Below, one piece after another: positions 1-8,648 of a stretch of 54,390 nt of DNA. Source of the DNA: Chthoniobacterales bacterium. GTDB taxonomy: Bacteria > Verrucomicrobiota > Verrucomicrobiia > Chthoniobacterales > JAATET01. The position numbers were made by a program, and so were the translations under genes. The stretch is from assembly GCA_036569045.1 (NCBI GenBank), contig DATCRI010000067.1:1-54390 (forward strand). The letters run 5' to 3'. Each line of letters starts with the position of its first letter. Position 1 is the first letter of the stretch. Under the pieces are notes generated by a model. The model had not been told where the DNA came from, made no database searches, and saw nothing but the letters and a program-made list of their open reading frames with translations.

Positions 1-1383
1 GGTCTGTTGCTCGACCGCCCGCCGACGCCGCTGAACAGCATCGGCGCGGCCGGCCTCGTGATCCTGCTCGGCGACTCGAGCCAGCTCTTCAACTCCGGCT
101 TCCAGCTCTCCTTCGGCGCGGTGACGGCGATTATTTTCTTCGCCCACCCGCTCCGCAGCCGCATCACCGCGCGGTTCGAGCCGGATCCCTTCCTGCCCAC
201 GCGTCTCATCGGGCCGCTGCACCACCTTGCGCTGAAGCTCGCCGGCGTGGCGGCCACTCTCGTCGCGGTCTCCTTCGCCGCGTGGCTCGTCTCGCTCCCG
301 CTCACGATCTGGTATTTCCACCTCGTCTCGCTCTCGTCGATTCCCGCGAATCTCTTCGCCGTGCCGCTCTCGAGCGCCGTGCTCGGCCTCGCGGCGATCT
401 CGATCGTGAGCGGCATCGTGTCGCCGTGGCTGGCGACGGTGTTCAATCACGCGAACTTCCTGCTCGCGAAACTGCTCCTCGTCATCGTGCAGGCCTTTGC
501 CGCGATTCCCGGCTCGTCGTTCTACGTCGGCCCGGCCGCGCCTGCCGGCACCTTCGCCACGCTCACCGTGCTCGACGCCGGGGCGGGCGGCAGCGCCGTG
601 CTTCTCGCGGACGGCCTCTCGTGGGTGATCGACCCGGGCGGCGAGTTCTTCGCGGACACGGTGACGATTCCCTTCCTGCGCATGCACGGCGTGAACGCCC
701 TCGACGGACTCGCGCTCACCCACGGCGACGCGAAGCACATCGGCGGCACCGAGCGCCTGCTCGACACCATCCCGCCGCGCGAGGTCCTCGACTCCGGTCT
801 GCCGGACCGCTCGCCGAACCGCAAACGCGTCCTCGCCATACTTGCCGCCCGCGACATTCCGCTCGTTCGCGCGCAGACCGGGCTCACGCTCCCGCTCGCT
901 CCGATCCCCCCGCCCGCGCGCCTCACGGTGCTGTATCCGCCAGCGAATGCGCGCGGCATCTCCGCCGACGACAAGGCCCTCGTTCTCCGCATCGAGGCGG
1001 GCGGATTCACCGCGCTGCTCATGTCCGACGCGGGCGTCGCCACCGAGCAATGGCTCCTCGCCCATGCGCCGAAGGAACTCGCCTGCGACCTCCTCGTGAT
1101 GGGCCGCCACATCTCGGGATTGTCCGGCGATCCCGACTTCCTCCGCGCCGCGAAGCCGCAGGCCCTCATCGCCAGCGTCGCGGACTTTCCGCCGACCGAA
1201 CGCCTCCGCCCCGGCTGGCCGGAGGCCGTTCACGCCCTCGGCATCGCCCTCTATCGCCAGGATGAAACCGGCGCCGTCACCGTGACCGTGCAGCGCGGGC
1301 AATTCACGGCAACACCTTTCCTTGCCACGGGCGGAGCGCCGCGCATGTTTCCCCTCTCGCATGCACCCGATCCTCTCCGTTGA
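1..1383 (+). CDS. comEC: ComEC/Rec2-family DNA uptake protein, C-terminal part (5' truncated by window edge)
   Basis: The reading frame is open from the first base, so the start lies outside the window. ComEC forms the inner-membrane channel for transforming DNA. The visible part has hydrophobic segments in the first ~175 residues, including the family-like stretch LNSGFQLSFGA, followed by a metallo-beta-lactamase-like domain starting around ATLTVLDAGAGG. The expected metal motif (HxDxDH) reads THGDAKHIGG, so the second Asp is replaced by Lys. A catalytically weak or inactive nuclease domain is therefore possible. The 3' end overlaps the ABC ATPase start by 23 bases, suggesting co-transcription. 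The family assignment is firm; activity is not. Confidence 0.85.
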   Translation, partial: GLLLDRPPTPLNSIGAAGLVILLGDSSQLFNSGFQLSFGAVTAIIFFAHPLRSRITARFEPDPFLPTRLIGPLHHLALKLAGVAATLVAVSFAAWLVSLPLTIWYFHLVSLSSIPANLFAVPLSSAVLGLAAISIVSGIVSPWLATVFNHANFLLAKLLLVIVQAFAAIPGSSFYVGPAAPAGTFATLTVLDAGAGGSAVLLADGLSWVIDPGGEFFADTVTIPFLRMHGVNALDGLALTHGDAKHIGGTERLLDTIPPREVLDSGLPDRSPNRKRVLAILAARDIPLVRAQTGLTLPLAPIPPPARLTVLYPPANARGISADDKALVLRIEAGGFTALLMSDAGVATEQWLLAHAPKELACDLLVMGRHISGLSGDPDFLRAAKPQALIASVADFPPTERLRPGWPEAVHALGIALYRQDETGAVTVTVQRGQFTATPFLATGGAPRMFPLSHAPDPLR

Positions 1384-2152
1384 AAATCTCTCGATCCGTC
1401 GCGGCGCCGCCACCCTCGTGGAATCCGTCGACTGGGCCGTGCGCCCCGGCGAACATTGGGTGATCCTCGGCGCGAACGGCTCCGGCAAGACGTCGCTTCT
1501 CCGCGCTCTCGGCGGCTACCTCACGCCCACCGAAGGCGAGGTTCGCCTGCTCGGTGAGACCTTTGGCGAGGCCGATTGGCGCGAACTCCGCACCCGGCTC
1601 GGCTTCGTCAGCGCCAGTATCGCCCAGCTCCTCCACGACGAAGACCCCGCTCTCGAGATCGTCGCCGGCGGCCGGCAGGCGATGGCCGGTTACTGGGGCG
1701 AACTCCCCCCGGCCGATCGCACCACCGCCCAGCGCCTCCTGCGGGAGCTCGACGCCGCCGACCTCGCCACGAAGCCCTGGCAAATCCTTTCGCAGGGCGA
1801 GCGCCAGCGCGTGCTCATCGCTCGCGCCCTCATGGCAAATCCCGGCCTGCTCCTGCTCGACGAACCCTGCGCCGGACTCGATCCCGTCGCCCGCGAGCGT
1901 TTCCTCGCCATCGTCCAGCGCCTCGGTTCCCGCACCCGCGCCGTCCCCCTCGTCCTCGTCACCCACCACGTCGAGGAAATCCTCCCCGTCTTCACCCACG
2001 CCCTCATCCTTTGCCATGGCCGCGTCTTCGCCACCGGCCCCGTCGCCAGCGTCATCACCGAGCGCATTCTCTCCGACGCCTTCAAGGCCCCGCTACGGCT
2101 CATCCGCCGGCAGGGCCGCTTCCGCATCCAACCCCTTGCGACCGAAGCGTAG
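1361..2152 (+). CDS. ABC transporter ATP-binding protein
   Basis: A complete single ABC ATPase domain of about 263 residues. Walker A is GANGSGKTS, the signature is LSQGERQR (a variant of LSGGQ), Walker B is LLLLDEP, and the H-loop is VTHHVEEI. The domain resembles the ModF/YlmA-type ATPases that stand apart from an obvious permease, and no permease gene is adjacent. The ATG at 1361 is chosen because it directly precedes the conserved start HPILSVENLSI; an upstream ATG at 1322 would add residues lying inside comEC. The substrate cannot be told from the sequence. Confidence 0.85.
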   Translation: MHPILSVENLSIRRGAATLVESVDWAVRPGEHWVILGANGSGKTSLLRALGGYLTPTEGEVRLLGETFGEADWRELRTRLGFVSASIAQLLHDEDPALEIVAGGRQAMAGYWGELPPADRTTAQRLLRELDAADLATKPWQILSQGERQRVLIARALMANPGLLLLDEPCAGLDPVARERFLAIVQRLGSRTRAVPLVLVTHHVEEILPVFTHALILCHGRVFATGPVASVITERILSDAFKAPLRLIRRQGRFRIQPLATEA

Positions 2153-2203
2153 TTTTTTCCTTGTCTCGACTCCCGCCCCTCCCAACCGTAAACTGACACA
2201 ACA

Positions 2204-2938
2204 ATGGAACTCACCCAGCTTACTCCCGCCGCTCTCAGCGAGCTCATCCAGCTCGTCGAAAAGAAACAGAGCCTGCTCGATCAGATCGCCAAGATCGAAG
2301 CCGACATGGAAGCCGTCGTCACCGGCAAGGCTCCTAAGACCGCTGTCGCCAGGGCCCCGCGCACTCCGGCCCCGCCGAAAGCCGCGCCCGCTCCCAAGGA
2401 AGCCCCCGCCCCGAAAGCCGCCGCCCCCGTCCGCGCCAAACGCGGCGCGTTGAAGGAAGGCATCCTCGCCGCCCTCGAGGCCGCCGGCCCGGAAGGCCTT
2501 TCCGTCAGCGAACTCTCGAACAAGCTCGGCGTCGAACCCGCCAACGTCCACGTCTGGTTCTCCACCACCGGCAAGAAGCTCACCGAGATCAGCAAAGTGG
2601 CCGCCGGCCGCTACGCCCTTGGCGCCGCCGCCCCCGTTGCCGCTGCCGCCGTCGTTGAAGAAGCTCCCGCCGCCACGCCGGAGCCCGCGCACGAACACGT
2701 CGCCGCCGTCCTCGAAGCTCCCGCCGAATCGAAACCCGAAGCCGTCTCGACTCCGGAGCCCGCTCCAGCGGCCCCCGAGCCCATCGTCGAGGAAACGCCG
2801 GTGATCGACCCGGTCGTCGAAGAGGCCCCCGTCGCCGAATCCACGATCGAACTCGAGCCCGAGGCCGACGCTCCCGCCCCTGAAGATGTCGAGGATTCCG
2901 CCAGCAAGCGCGACGAGCTTCTCCTCTCCTCCGACTAA
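2204..2938 (+). CDS. Ala/Pro-rich protein with winged-helix-like core, function unknown
   Basis: A 244-residue protein in three parts. Residues 1-40 form a heptad-like helix (SELIQLVEKKQSLLDQIAKIE). A basic Ala/Pro/Lys linker with APAPK-like repeats follows. Residues ~80-145 form a compact domain (LKEGILAALEAAGPEGLSV, then ELSNKLGVEPANVHVWF and GRYAL) that looks like a winged helix. The last ~100 residues are an acidic Ala/Pro/Glu-rich tail, probably disordered. No Shine-Dalgarno is evident; the ATG follows an AC-rich leader. A hairpin terminator follows directly. I do not recognise a named family. A nucleic-acid-binding or nucleoid-associated role is only a guess from the architecture. Confidence 0.75.
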   Translation: MELTQLTPAALSELIQLVEKKQSLLDQIAKIEADMEAVVTGKAPKTAVARAPRTPAPPKAAPAPKEAPAPKAAAPVRAKRGALKEGILAALEAAGPEGLSVSELSNKLGVEPANVHVWFSTTGKKLTEISKVAAGRYALGAAAPVAAAAVVEEAPAATPEPAHEHVAAVLEAPAESKPEAVSTPEPAPAAPEPIVEETPVIDPVVEEAPVAESTIELEPEADAPAPEDVEDSASKRDELLLSSD

Positions 2939-2956
2939 TCGCCGAAATCTCGAACG

Positions 2957-2988
2957 AGGCCGCCGCGCAAACCGCCGGCGGCCTTTTC
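2957..2988 (+). terminator. Rho-independent terminator after the Ala/Pro-rich protein
   Basis: An AGGCCGCC arm at 2957-2964 pairs with GGCGGCCT at 2977-2984, followed by a T-rich run. It lies 18 bases after the stop codon. Confidence 0.7.
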
Positions 2989-3050
2989 CGTTTTCCGAGA
3001 CCGCGAACTCCCCCGAACCGCCGCCCAAAAAATTTCCTCACGCGGCACGC

Positions 3051-3078
3051 TTGCAATCGGCGGCGCAGTCCGTATTCT
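3051..3078 (+). promoter_or_regulatory. Sigma-70-type promoter of tRNA-Phe
   Basis: TTGCAA (3051-3056), a 16-base spacer and TATTCT (3073-3078) match a housekeeping promoter. The -10 box ends 17 bases before the tRNA 5' end, as expected for a short precursor leader. Confidence 0.6.
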
Positions 3079-3095
3079 AACCGTCCCTTCCCGAA

Positions 3096-3171
3096 GGCTG
3101 GATAGCTCAGTTGGCAGAGCAGAGGACTGAAAATCCTCGTGTCGGGGGTTCGATTCCCTCTCCAGCCACCA
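3096..3171 (+). tRNA. tRNA-Phe (anticodon GAA)
   Basis: A 76-base cloverleaf. The acceptor stem GGCTGGA pairs with TCCAGCC, the D-arm is GCTCAGTTGGCAGAGC, the anticodon loop CTGAAAA carries GAA, and the T-arm contains GGTTCGATTCC. The A discriminator and CCA end (3169-3171) are genomically encoded. Confidence 0.97.
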
Positions 3172-3715
3172 CTCTCAACTCTCTGGAGAGTGCCTTAAAT
3201 ACAAGCTCTACAGGCTTTTCACTGTATTTCACCCGTTCCAACAGAAGGCGCACGAAATCGACGAGAAGGGGCTGAATTTATACGCCACTTCTCCGCCCGA
3301 TTCGAAAATTGTCCGCCCGCGATCGACCGAGCGGCCACCGAGAAAAATCACTCCAGTCGATAACTACCGCGGCCGCGTGTAGCGGCATTGGGGAAATGCC
3401 GAGCACCCCAGAAAAATTCCGCCGGCATTTCGGCCGCGCCAGGCGGTTTGCTCCGCCAAGGCTCCGCCGCATTTGAGACATGGCTGCCAGATCCTTTGCA
3501 GGCAGGCCAACAGGTTCTCAGATTTCCCGGTGGCCTGATCCAAAGGCGGATGGCTCTCGGGACGGGAAGTTTCGGCTTCATGCGCAACGATGTGCACGAA
3601 ATCCAGAGCGCGTGAAGCGGGCATGGCCGCCCCGTGGCATGTCGAGTGCTGAATGTTCACCCGACAGCGCGACCCGATGGTCGTGCGGAAAATTCAACAC
3701 AACCACTCACACATC
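3172..3715. other. Gene-poor stretch downstream of tRNA-Phe
   Basis: This 544-base interval separates the tRNA from the Nit1C operon. Its first ~130 bases are noticeably more AT-rich than the surroundings. Its only recognisable coding signal is the minus-strand zinc-finger fragment annotated separately. A plus-strand frame is open from ~3174 to ~3380 but has no convincing start and no family resemblance. No integrase or attachment repeat was identified. The position behind a tRNA and the gene remnant would fit an old insertion scar, which is an inference only. Confidence 0.5.
3364..3660 (-). pseudogene. Topoisomerase-type C4 zinc-finger ORF, probable gene remnant
   Basis: The C-terminal ~37 residues read CLKCGGALAEQTAWRGRNAG and then GCSAFPQCRYTR. 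This matches the zf-C4_Topoisom pattern CxxCG...GCSxFPxCRYT with all four Cys present. This finger is usually a C-terminal add-on to topoisomerase I or to NERD-type nuclease proteins. Upstream residues (from the ATG at 3660) resemble nothing known, and there is no visible ribosome site. The most likely reading is the surviving 3' end of a larger gene; a free-standing small zinc-finger protein is the alternative. Confidence 0.45.
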
Positions 3716-4198
3716 ATGCCCACTGTAAACATTCCGGCCTACAAAAACGGCGACATCCTTGTCGATTACGAGGAGAAGGTCTTCGAAGACGTCAAAGCGA
3801 ATCCCGGCGAGAAGGCGCTCGTCACGTTTCACGGCCTGGCGATGGAAGGCTCCATCGGCCTCGTGAACACGCTCAACGCCACACGATTGCTCCGCAAGGG
3901 CTACGAGACCTCGATCCTGCTTTACGGGCCGGGCGTGACGCTGGGTTTCCAGCGCGGCTTCCCGACGCTCGGCGACGAGGCATTTCCGGGGCATCTCGTC
4001 ATCAACCAGCGTCTTGCGAAGTTCATGGAGGAGGGCGGCAAGGTCTATGCCTGCCGGTTCGCGGCGCAGGCTCTCTACGGGCAAACGGAGAAGGCGTTCA
4101 TTCCGGGAATCCGCCCGATCAACCCGCTGGACGTGCTCGACATCGTGCTGCTGCACCAGCGGGCGAATGCCGTGATGATCCATTCCTGGAATCTGTAG
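3716..4198 (+). CDS. nitB: MSMEG_0572/Sll0783-family nitrogen-starvation protein (NitB)
   Basis: A 160-residue soluble protein beginning [20 protein letters not shown], matching the small conserved first protein of the Nit1C cluster (Sll0783 in Synechocystis, MSMEG_0572 in Mycobacterium, NitB in cyanotrophic Pseudomonas). Its biochemical function is unknown. The start at 3716 fits the family N-terminus; an in-frame upstream extension to 3653 lies in non-conserved sequence. The leader is AC-rich without a clear Shine-Dalgarno. It heads a seven-gene operon, with nitC beginning 20 bases downstream. Confidence 0.9.
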   Translation: MPTVNIPAYKNGDILVDYEEKVFEDVKANPGEKALVTFHGLAMEGSIGLVNTLNATRLLRKGYETSILLYGPGVTLGFQRGFPTLGDEAFPGHLVINQRLAKFMEEGGKVYACRFAAQALYGQTEKAFIPGIRPINPLDVLDIVLLHQRANAVMIHSWNL

Positions 4199-4218
4199 GC
4201 CGCGGGGGTGTCGCTTCC

Positions 4219-5220
4219 ATGAGCAAGGCCACCATTCGCGCCGCGGCGGTGCAGATCGCCCCGGTGCTCCAGAATCGCGACGGCACCACGGAGAAGATCC
4301 TCGACGCCATGTCGAGGGCGGCGGGGCAGGGCGCGCAACTCATTGTCTTTCCGGAGACATTTGTTCCGAGCTACCCGTATTTCTCCTTCGTGCTGCCGGC
4401 GGTGCGGATGGGCGCGCCCCATCTCGAGCTTTACGAGCAGGCCGTGGAGGTGCCAGGGCCGGTCACGGAGGCTGTGTCGGCGCAGGCGCGCCGGCTCGGG
4501 CTGGTCGTGGTGCTGGGCGTGAACGAGCGCGATCACGGCTCGCTCTTCAACGCGCAGCTTGTCTTCGATGCGGACGGCACGCTCGTGCTCAAGCGCCGAA
4601 AGATCACGCCCACGTATCACGAGCGCATGGTCTGGGGACAGGGCGACGGCAGCGGCCTGCGGGCCGTGGAAACGGCGGTGGGGCGCGTGGGCGCGCTGGC
4701 ATGCTGGGAGCATTACAATCCCCTGGCGCGGTATGCGCTCATGGCCGGGCACGAGGAGATTCATTGCAGCCAGTTTCCCGGGTCCATGGTCGGGCCGATC
4801 TTCGCCAGCCAGATGGAGGTGACGATCCGCCATCACGCGCTGGAATCGGGCTGCTTCGTGGTGAACTCCACGGGGTGGCTTACCGACGAGCAGATCGGCG
4901 CGATCACGCCGGACCCTTCGCTGCAAAAGGCCCTGCGGGGCGGCTGCCACACGGCGATCGTCTCGCCCGAGGGCGCGCATCTTTGCGAGCCGATCACCGA
5001 AGGGGAAGGTATCGCCATTGCCGATCTCGACATGGCGCTCATCACGAAGCGCAAGCGCATGATGGATTCCGTGGGGCATTACGCGCGGCCGGAGCTGCTT
5101 TCGCTCGTTGTGGACCGCACGGCCTACGCGCCGGTGAGCGCCGCGCCGGCGGCCGGTGAAATTTTGCCCGGCTTCCCGCCGGCGCAGGGCATCGAAGAAC
5201 TGGAGGTTTCCAATGGTTGA
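4219..5220 (+). CDS. nitC: Nit1 nitrilase (Nit1C cluster, NitC)
   Basis: A 333-residue carbon-nitrogen hydrolase. The catalytic triad is visible: Glu46 in [12 protein letters not shown], Lys128 in [12 protein letters not shown] and nucleophile Cys162 in [10 protein letters not shown]. Nitrilases hydrolyse R-CN to the acid and ammonia. Orthologues in this cluster are required for growth on cyanide as nitrogen source in some pseudomonads and are induced by nitrogen starvation in cyanobacteria. The start at 4219 was chosen over a long upstream extension that merely reads through nitB in another frame. The stop overlaps the nitD start by eight bases, implying translational coupling. Confidence 0.93.
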   Translation: MSKATIRAAAVQIAPVLQNRDGTTEKILDAMSRAAGQGAQLIVFPETFVPSYPYFSFVLPAVRMGAPHLELYEQAVEVPGPVTEAVSAQARRLGLVVVLGVNERDHGSLFNAQLVFDADGTLVLKRRKITPTYHERMVWGQGDGSGLRAVETAVGRVGALACWEHYNPLARYALMAGHEEIHCSQFPGSMVGPIFASQMEVTIRHHALESGCFVVNSTGWLTDEQIGAITPDPSLQKALRGGCHTAIVSPEGAHLCEPITEGEGIAIADLDMALITKRKRMMDSVGHYARPELLSLVVDRTAYAPVSAAPAAGEILPGFPPAQGIEELEVSNG

Positions 5221-6346
5221 TTTCCCAACAGTGCTGGCCGCGAGGAAGCAGACTCTTCTTTCCGAGCTGCAATCGCGCGGGTTGCGCCTGGAGAGCGGCA
5301 TCCTGGGCGCGCCCGGGCGGAAAGGCGGTGCCGGCCCGACCGATCACAAGGCGGTAACGGTGCTCGGAACCACGATCATGGCGCCGATTCACACGGACGG
5401 CGCGGCGCGGTCGCCGTTCGTCGCGACGGCGCCGGACGCGAAGGGCGTCTCGCGGCTGGAGCAGGACGGAGAGCCGCTCTGCGAGGTGAGTTTTCCGCCC
5501 GAGCCGGCGTTCTACGGACTGAGCACGGCGGAAGGCGTGCCGTATTGGCAGATCGCGCAGCTTCACTCCCGTGACACGCTGGCGACCACGGTGCTGCAGA
5601 CGTGCATTCGCTACGGGAACGCGAGCACGAAGTGCCAGTTCTGCGCGATCGGCGAGTCGCTGCGTGCCGGACGCACGATCGCGCGCAAATCCCCGGCCCA
5701 GCTCGCGGAGGTCGCCGCGGCCGCCCAGCGGCTCGACGGCATCCGCAATGTCGTGATGACGACCGGCACGCCGGCCACGGACGATCGCGGCGCGGGCGTG
5801 CTCGCCGAGTCTGCGGCGGCGATCAAGGCGGCCACGGGGCTGCCGATCCAGGCCCAATGCGAGCCGCCGGCCGACTTTGCTTGGTTCCAGCGATTGAGCG
5901 ACGCCGGCGTGGATGCGCTTGGCATGCACCTCGAGGCGTGGGACGAGTCCGTACGCCGGCGGATCATGCCGGGCAAGGCCGAGGTGCCGCGCGCCTTTTA
6001 CATGGAGGCGTTCGACGCGGCGGTGGAGGTGTTTGGCCGCGGACAGGTGAGCACGTATCTGCTCGCGGGGCTGGGAGATTCCGCCGCGGATCTTCTCGAG
6101 GCCGCGAGGGAGTTGATCGCGCGCGGGGTGTATCCCTTCATCGTGCCGTTCGTCCCCGTCACGGGCACGCCGCTGGCGGGTCACCCGCCGCCGAGTCCCG
6201 AGTTCATGCGCGCCGTGCTCGCTCCGGTCGGCGAGTGGCTGACCGAAGCAGGCATGACGTCCGACACCGCGAAGGCCGGCTGCACCAAGTGCGCCGCCTG
6301 CTCGTCGCTTTCCGCCTTTGAAAATCGCACCGCCTGCGCGGCCTGA
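5213..6346 (+). CDS. nitD: MSMEG_0568-family radical SAM protein (NitD)
   Basis: A 377-residue radical SAM enzyme of the Nit1C cluster. The putative cluster-binding cysteines are Cys131, Cys141 and Cys144 ([17 protein letters not shown]), so the spacing is Cx9CxxC rather than the classical Cx3CxxC. A second Cys group, CTKCAACS, lies near the C-terminus and could hold an auxiliary cluster. A good Shine-Dalgarno (GGAGG) inside nitC precedes the ATG at 5213, supporting this start. The substrate is unknown; the context suggests activation or modification of a nitrile-related nitrogen compound. Confidence 0.9.
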   Translation: MVDFPTVLAARKQTLLSELQSRGLRLESGILGAPGRKGGAGPTDHKAVTVLGTTIMAPIHTDGAARSPFVATAPDAKGVSRLEQDGEPLCEVSFPPEPAFYGLSTAEGVPYWQIAQLHSRDTLATTVLQTCIRYGNASTKCQFCAIGESLRAGRTIARKSPAQLAEVAAAAQRLDGIRNVVMTTGTPATDDRGAGVLAESAAAIKAATGLPIQAQCEPPADFAWFQRLSDAGVDALGMHLEAWDESVRRRIMPGKAEVPRAFYMEAFDAAVEVFGRGQVSTYLLAGLGDSAADLLEAARELIARGVYPFIVPFVPVTGTPLAGHPPPSPEFMRAVLAPVGEWLTEAGMTSDTAKAGCTKCAACSSLSAFENRTACAA

Positions 6347-6366
6347 ACCCGAAAATCACCCACACC

Positions 6367-6645
6367 ATGCCCGAAATTGTTCTGACCATTGAACTCCCCG
6401 ACGGGAAAGCACTGCCGTGCTACTCGCCGTCCACCATCATCCGCTCGCATTTCCAGGTCGGCGAGACCCTCACCGTCCACGAGTTTGTGCAGCGCAGCCG
6501 CGTGGCTTTCGCCGCGGCCTCCGAGCGCGTGCGTGCGCGCTACGGCTTCGCCTGCTCGGCCGCCGCGGGGCAGCTCGCCGAGATCGAGGCGCAATCCTCC
6601 CTCTACGCCGGCGACGCCGAGGTGCGCATCCTTTCCATCACCTGA
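6367..6645 (+). CDS. nitG: MSMEG_0570-family nitrogen-starvation protein (NitG)
   Basis: A small 92-residue protein starting MPEIVLTIELPDGKALPCYS with motif SPSTIIRSHFQVGETL, typical of the short conserved Nit1C protein MSMEG_0570. No membrane segment or signal peptide is visible and the molecular role is unknown. It lies 20 bases after nitD and 22 bases before nitH. Confidence 0.85.
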   Translation: MPEIVLTIELPDGKALPCYSPSTIIRSHFQVGETLTVHEFVQRSRVAFAAASERVRARYGFACSAAAGQLAEIEAQSSLYAGDAEVRILSIT

Positions 6646-6667
6646 ACCCCTGCTTCAACCCACCACC

Positions 6668-7987
6668 ATGACTCCGCGACTTTCCGAGGCGACCCGCCTC
6701 GCCCAGCCCGACAACCACTACACCGTCATCATCATCGGCGGAGGCCAGGCCGGCCTCTCGATGAGCTACTGCCTCAAGCAACGCGGCATCGACCATCTCC
6801 TCTTCGAGAAGAAGCGGGTCGGCGAGGCGTGGCGCTCCGAGCGCTGGGACACGTTCTGCCTCGTCACGCCGAACTGGCAGTGCGCCCTGCCCGGCTTCGA
6901 CTACCCGGGCGACGATCCCAAGGGGTTCATGAAGAAGGACGAGATCGTGGCCTACATCGAGGATTACGTGAGATCGTTTTCCCCGCCGGTGCGCGAGGGC
7001 GAGGCGGTCTCCCGACTCTGCCAGCTCGGCGATCACGAGTTCGAGGTCACAACGGACAAGGGCGTCTATACGGCCAACCACGTCGTCGTGGCCACGGGCG
7101 GCTTTCATCGGCCGGAGATTCCGCGAATGGGCGAGCGCCTGCCCGGCGGGATCGTGCAGATGCACTCGCTTCGTTACACGAATCCCGAGTCGCTGCCGCC
7201 CGGCGAAGTCCTCGTGGTCGGCTCCGGCCAATCCGGCTGCCAGATCGTGGAAGACCTCCATTTCACGGGTCGCCGCGTCCACCTCTGCGTCGGCGGGGCG
7301 CCCCGAACGGCGCGGCGTTACCGCGGTCGCGATGTCGTGGAATGGCTGCACGACATGGGCTACTACGACAGGCCCGTGCACGAGCATCCCGACCGCGAGA
7401 ACGTGCGCCTGAAGACGAACCACTACGTGACCGGCCGTGACGGCGGGCGCGACATCGACCTCCGGAAACTCGCGACGGAGGGCGTGCAGCTCTACGGCAC
7501 CCTCACCGATATCCGCGACGGCAGGCTGCGTTTCGCGCCCGATCTCACGAAGAACCTCGACCATGCCGACGCCGTCGCCGAGAGCATCAAGGATTCCATC
7601 GACAAATACATCGCCGCGCAGGGCATCGCCGCGCCCGAAGAGCCCCGCTACACCCCCGCCTGGGCGCCGCCGGCCGATCCCCTCGAGCTCGATCTCGCCG
7701 ACGCGAACATCAGCGCCGTGATCTGGTGCACGGGCATCCCGACCGACTACCGCTGGGTGGACATCCCGCTCTTCGACGGCAGGGGCTATCCCAGCCACGT
7801 TCGCGGCGTGACCTCCGTGCCCGGCGTCTATTTCGTCGGCCTGCCGTGGCAATACACCTGGGGCTCGGGACGGTTCTCCGGCGTCGCCCGCGACGCGTGG
7901 CATGTGGCCGACGTGATCACGAACCGCCAGCAGGCGCCGAAAATCGCCAGCGAGCAGGCCCTCAATGTCTGGGCCCTTGGCTCCTGA
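6668..7987 (+). CDS. nitH: MSMEG_0569-family flavin-dependent oxidoreductase (NitH)
   Basis: A 439-residue flavoprotein with an N-terminal FAD-binding motif (TVIIIGGGQAGLSMSY), a second dinucleotide motif around residue 180 (VLVVGSGQSGCQIVEDL) for NAD(P)H, and a linker ATGG. The layout resembles flavin monooxygenases. Within Nit1C this family is thought to oxidise a cyanide-derived or nitrile intermediate, but the reaction has not been defined. The ATG at 6668 follows CCACCACC; the much longer open frame upstream only reads through nitG in a different frame. Confidence 0.88.
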   Translation: MTPRLSEATRLAQPDNHYTVIIIGGGQAGLSMSYCLKQRGIDHLLFEKKRVGEAWRSERWDTFCLVTPNWQCALPGFDYPGDDPKGFMKKDEIVAYIEDYVRSFSPPVREGEAVSRLCQLGDHEFEVTTDKGVYTANHVVVATGGFHRPEIPRMGERLPGGIVQMHSLRYTNPESLPPGEVLVVGSGQSGCQIVEDLHFTGRRVHLCVGGAPRTARRYRGRDVVEWLHDMGYYDRPVHEHPDRENVRLKTNHYVTGRDGGRDIDLRKLATEGVQLYGTLTDIRDGRLRFAPDLTKNLDHADAVAESIKDSIDKYIAAQGIAAPEEPRYTPAWAPPADPLELDLADANISAVIWCTGIPTDYRWVDIPLFDGRGYPSHVRGVTSVPGVYFVGLPWQYTWGSGRFSGVARDAWHVADVITNRQQAPKIASEQALNVWALGS

Positions 7988-8045
7988 GGCCGCACCCCAT
8001 TTGGCATGAACTTTGCGTCAACCACGAAGTGAAGGAGTTTGCACC

Positions 8046-8648
8046 ATGATTCTCGAACGCGTCCCGCCCTACCGTCCCGCGGATTTCGTCTTCAAGGTTG
8101 CCCGGTCGCCGCACGAGCTGGCGGGCTACTGGAATCTTCGCCAGGAGGTCTTCTGCGAGGAACAGCACGTCTTCGGCGAGCACGACCGCGACGCGATCGA
8201 CGAGCGCGCGATCCCCATTATTTGCGCCACGATCATCGCCGGCATGGTGGACGAAGTCGTGGGCGCCGTGCGCATCGACGAGCGCTCGCCGCGCGAGTGG
8301 TATGGCAGCCGGCTGTGCGTGAGCAGGCCGTATCGCCGCCTGCTCGAGCTCAGCCCCGGCGTGAGCCTGCGGAATCACCAGCCCGTCTACAAGGGCTTCG
8401 GCGCGCTGGGAGCGGGGCTCATCTACAAGGCGGTCTCCCTCGCGAACGCCCTCGGCTGCGACCGCTTCCTCGCCAACGTGCAGGAGCAGAACGCCCGCTT
8501 CTTCCAGCGCCTCCACTGGCAGACGCTCGGCGAGCAGATGCTCTTCGGACGGCGGCACATTCACATGGAAGCCCAGCTCGACCGCTATCCGCCAGCGAAG
8601 CTCGTCGAGTTCGAGGCGTGTGTCGATGCCCGGGCCAAAGCCGCTTGA
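8046..8648 (+). CDS. nitE: MSMEG_0567/Sll0786-family GNAT N-acetyltransferase (NitE)
   Basis: A 200-residue GNAT-fold protein; LRQEVFCEEQHVF and GFGALGAGLIYKAVSLANAL fit the family. The AAGGAG Shine-Dalgarno six bases upstream fixes the start at 8046. It belongs to the Nit1C set, and its substrate is unknown. The end overlaps nitF by about 23 bases, so the two are probably coupled. The 58-base gap between nitH and this gene is the largest in the operon and could hold an internal promoter, though I see none clearly. Confidence 0.87.
   Translation: MILERVPPYRPADFVFKVARSPHELAGYWNLRQEVFCEEQHVFGEHDRDAIDERAIPIICATIIAGMVDEVVGAVRIDERSPREWYGSRLCVSRPYRRLLELSPGVSLRNHQPVYKGFGALGAGLIYKAVSLANALGCDRFLANVQEQNARFFQRLHWQTLGEQMLFGRRHIHMEAQLDRYPPAKLVEFEACVDARAKAA

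Noticed and set aside
3634-4218. Long N-terminal extension of the nitrilase reading frame upstream of 4219
   Set aside because: It overlaps all of nitB in another frame, is Arg/Gly-rich shadow sequence, and does not resemble nitrilase N-termini.
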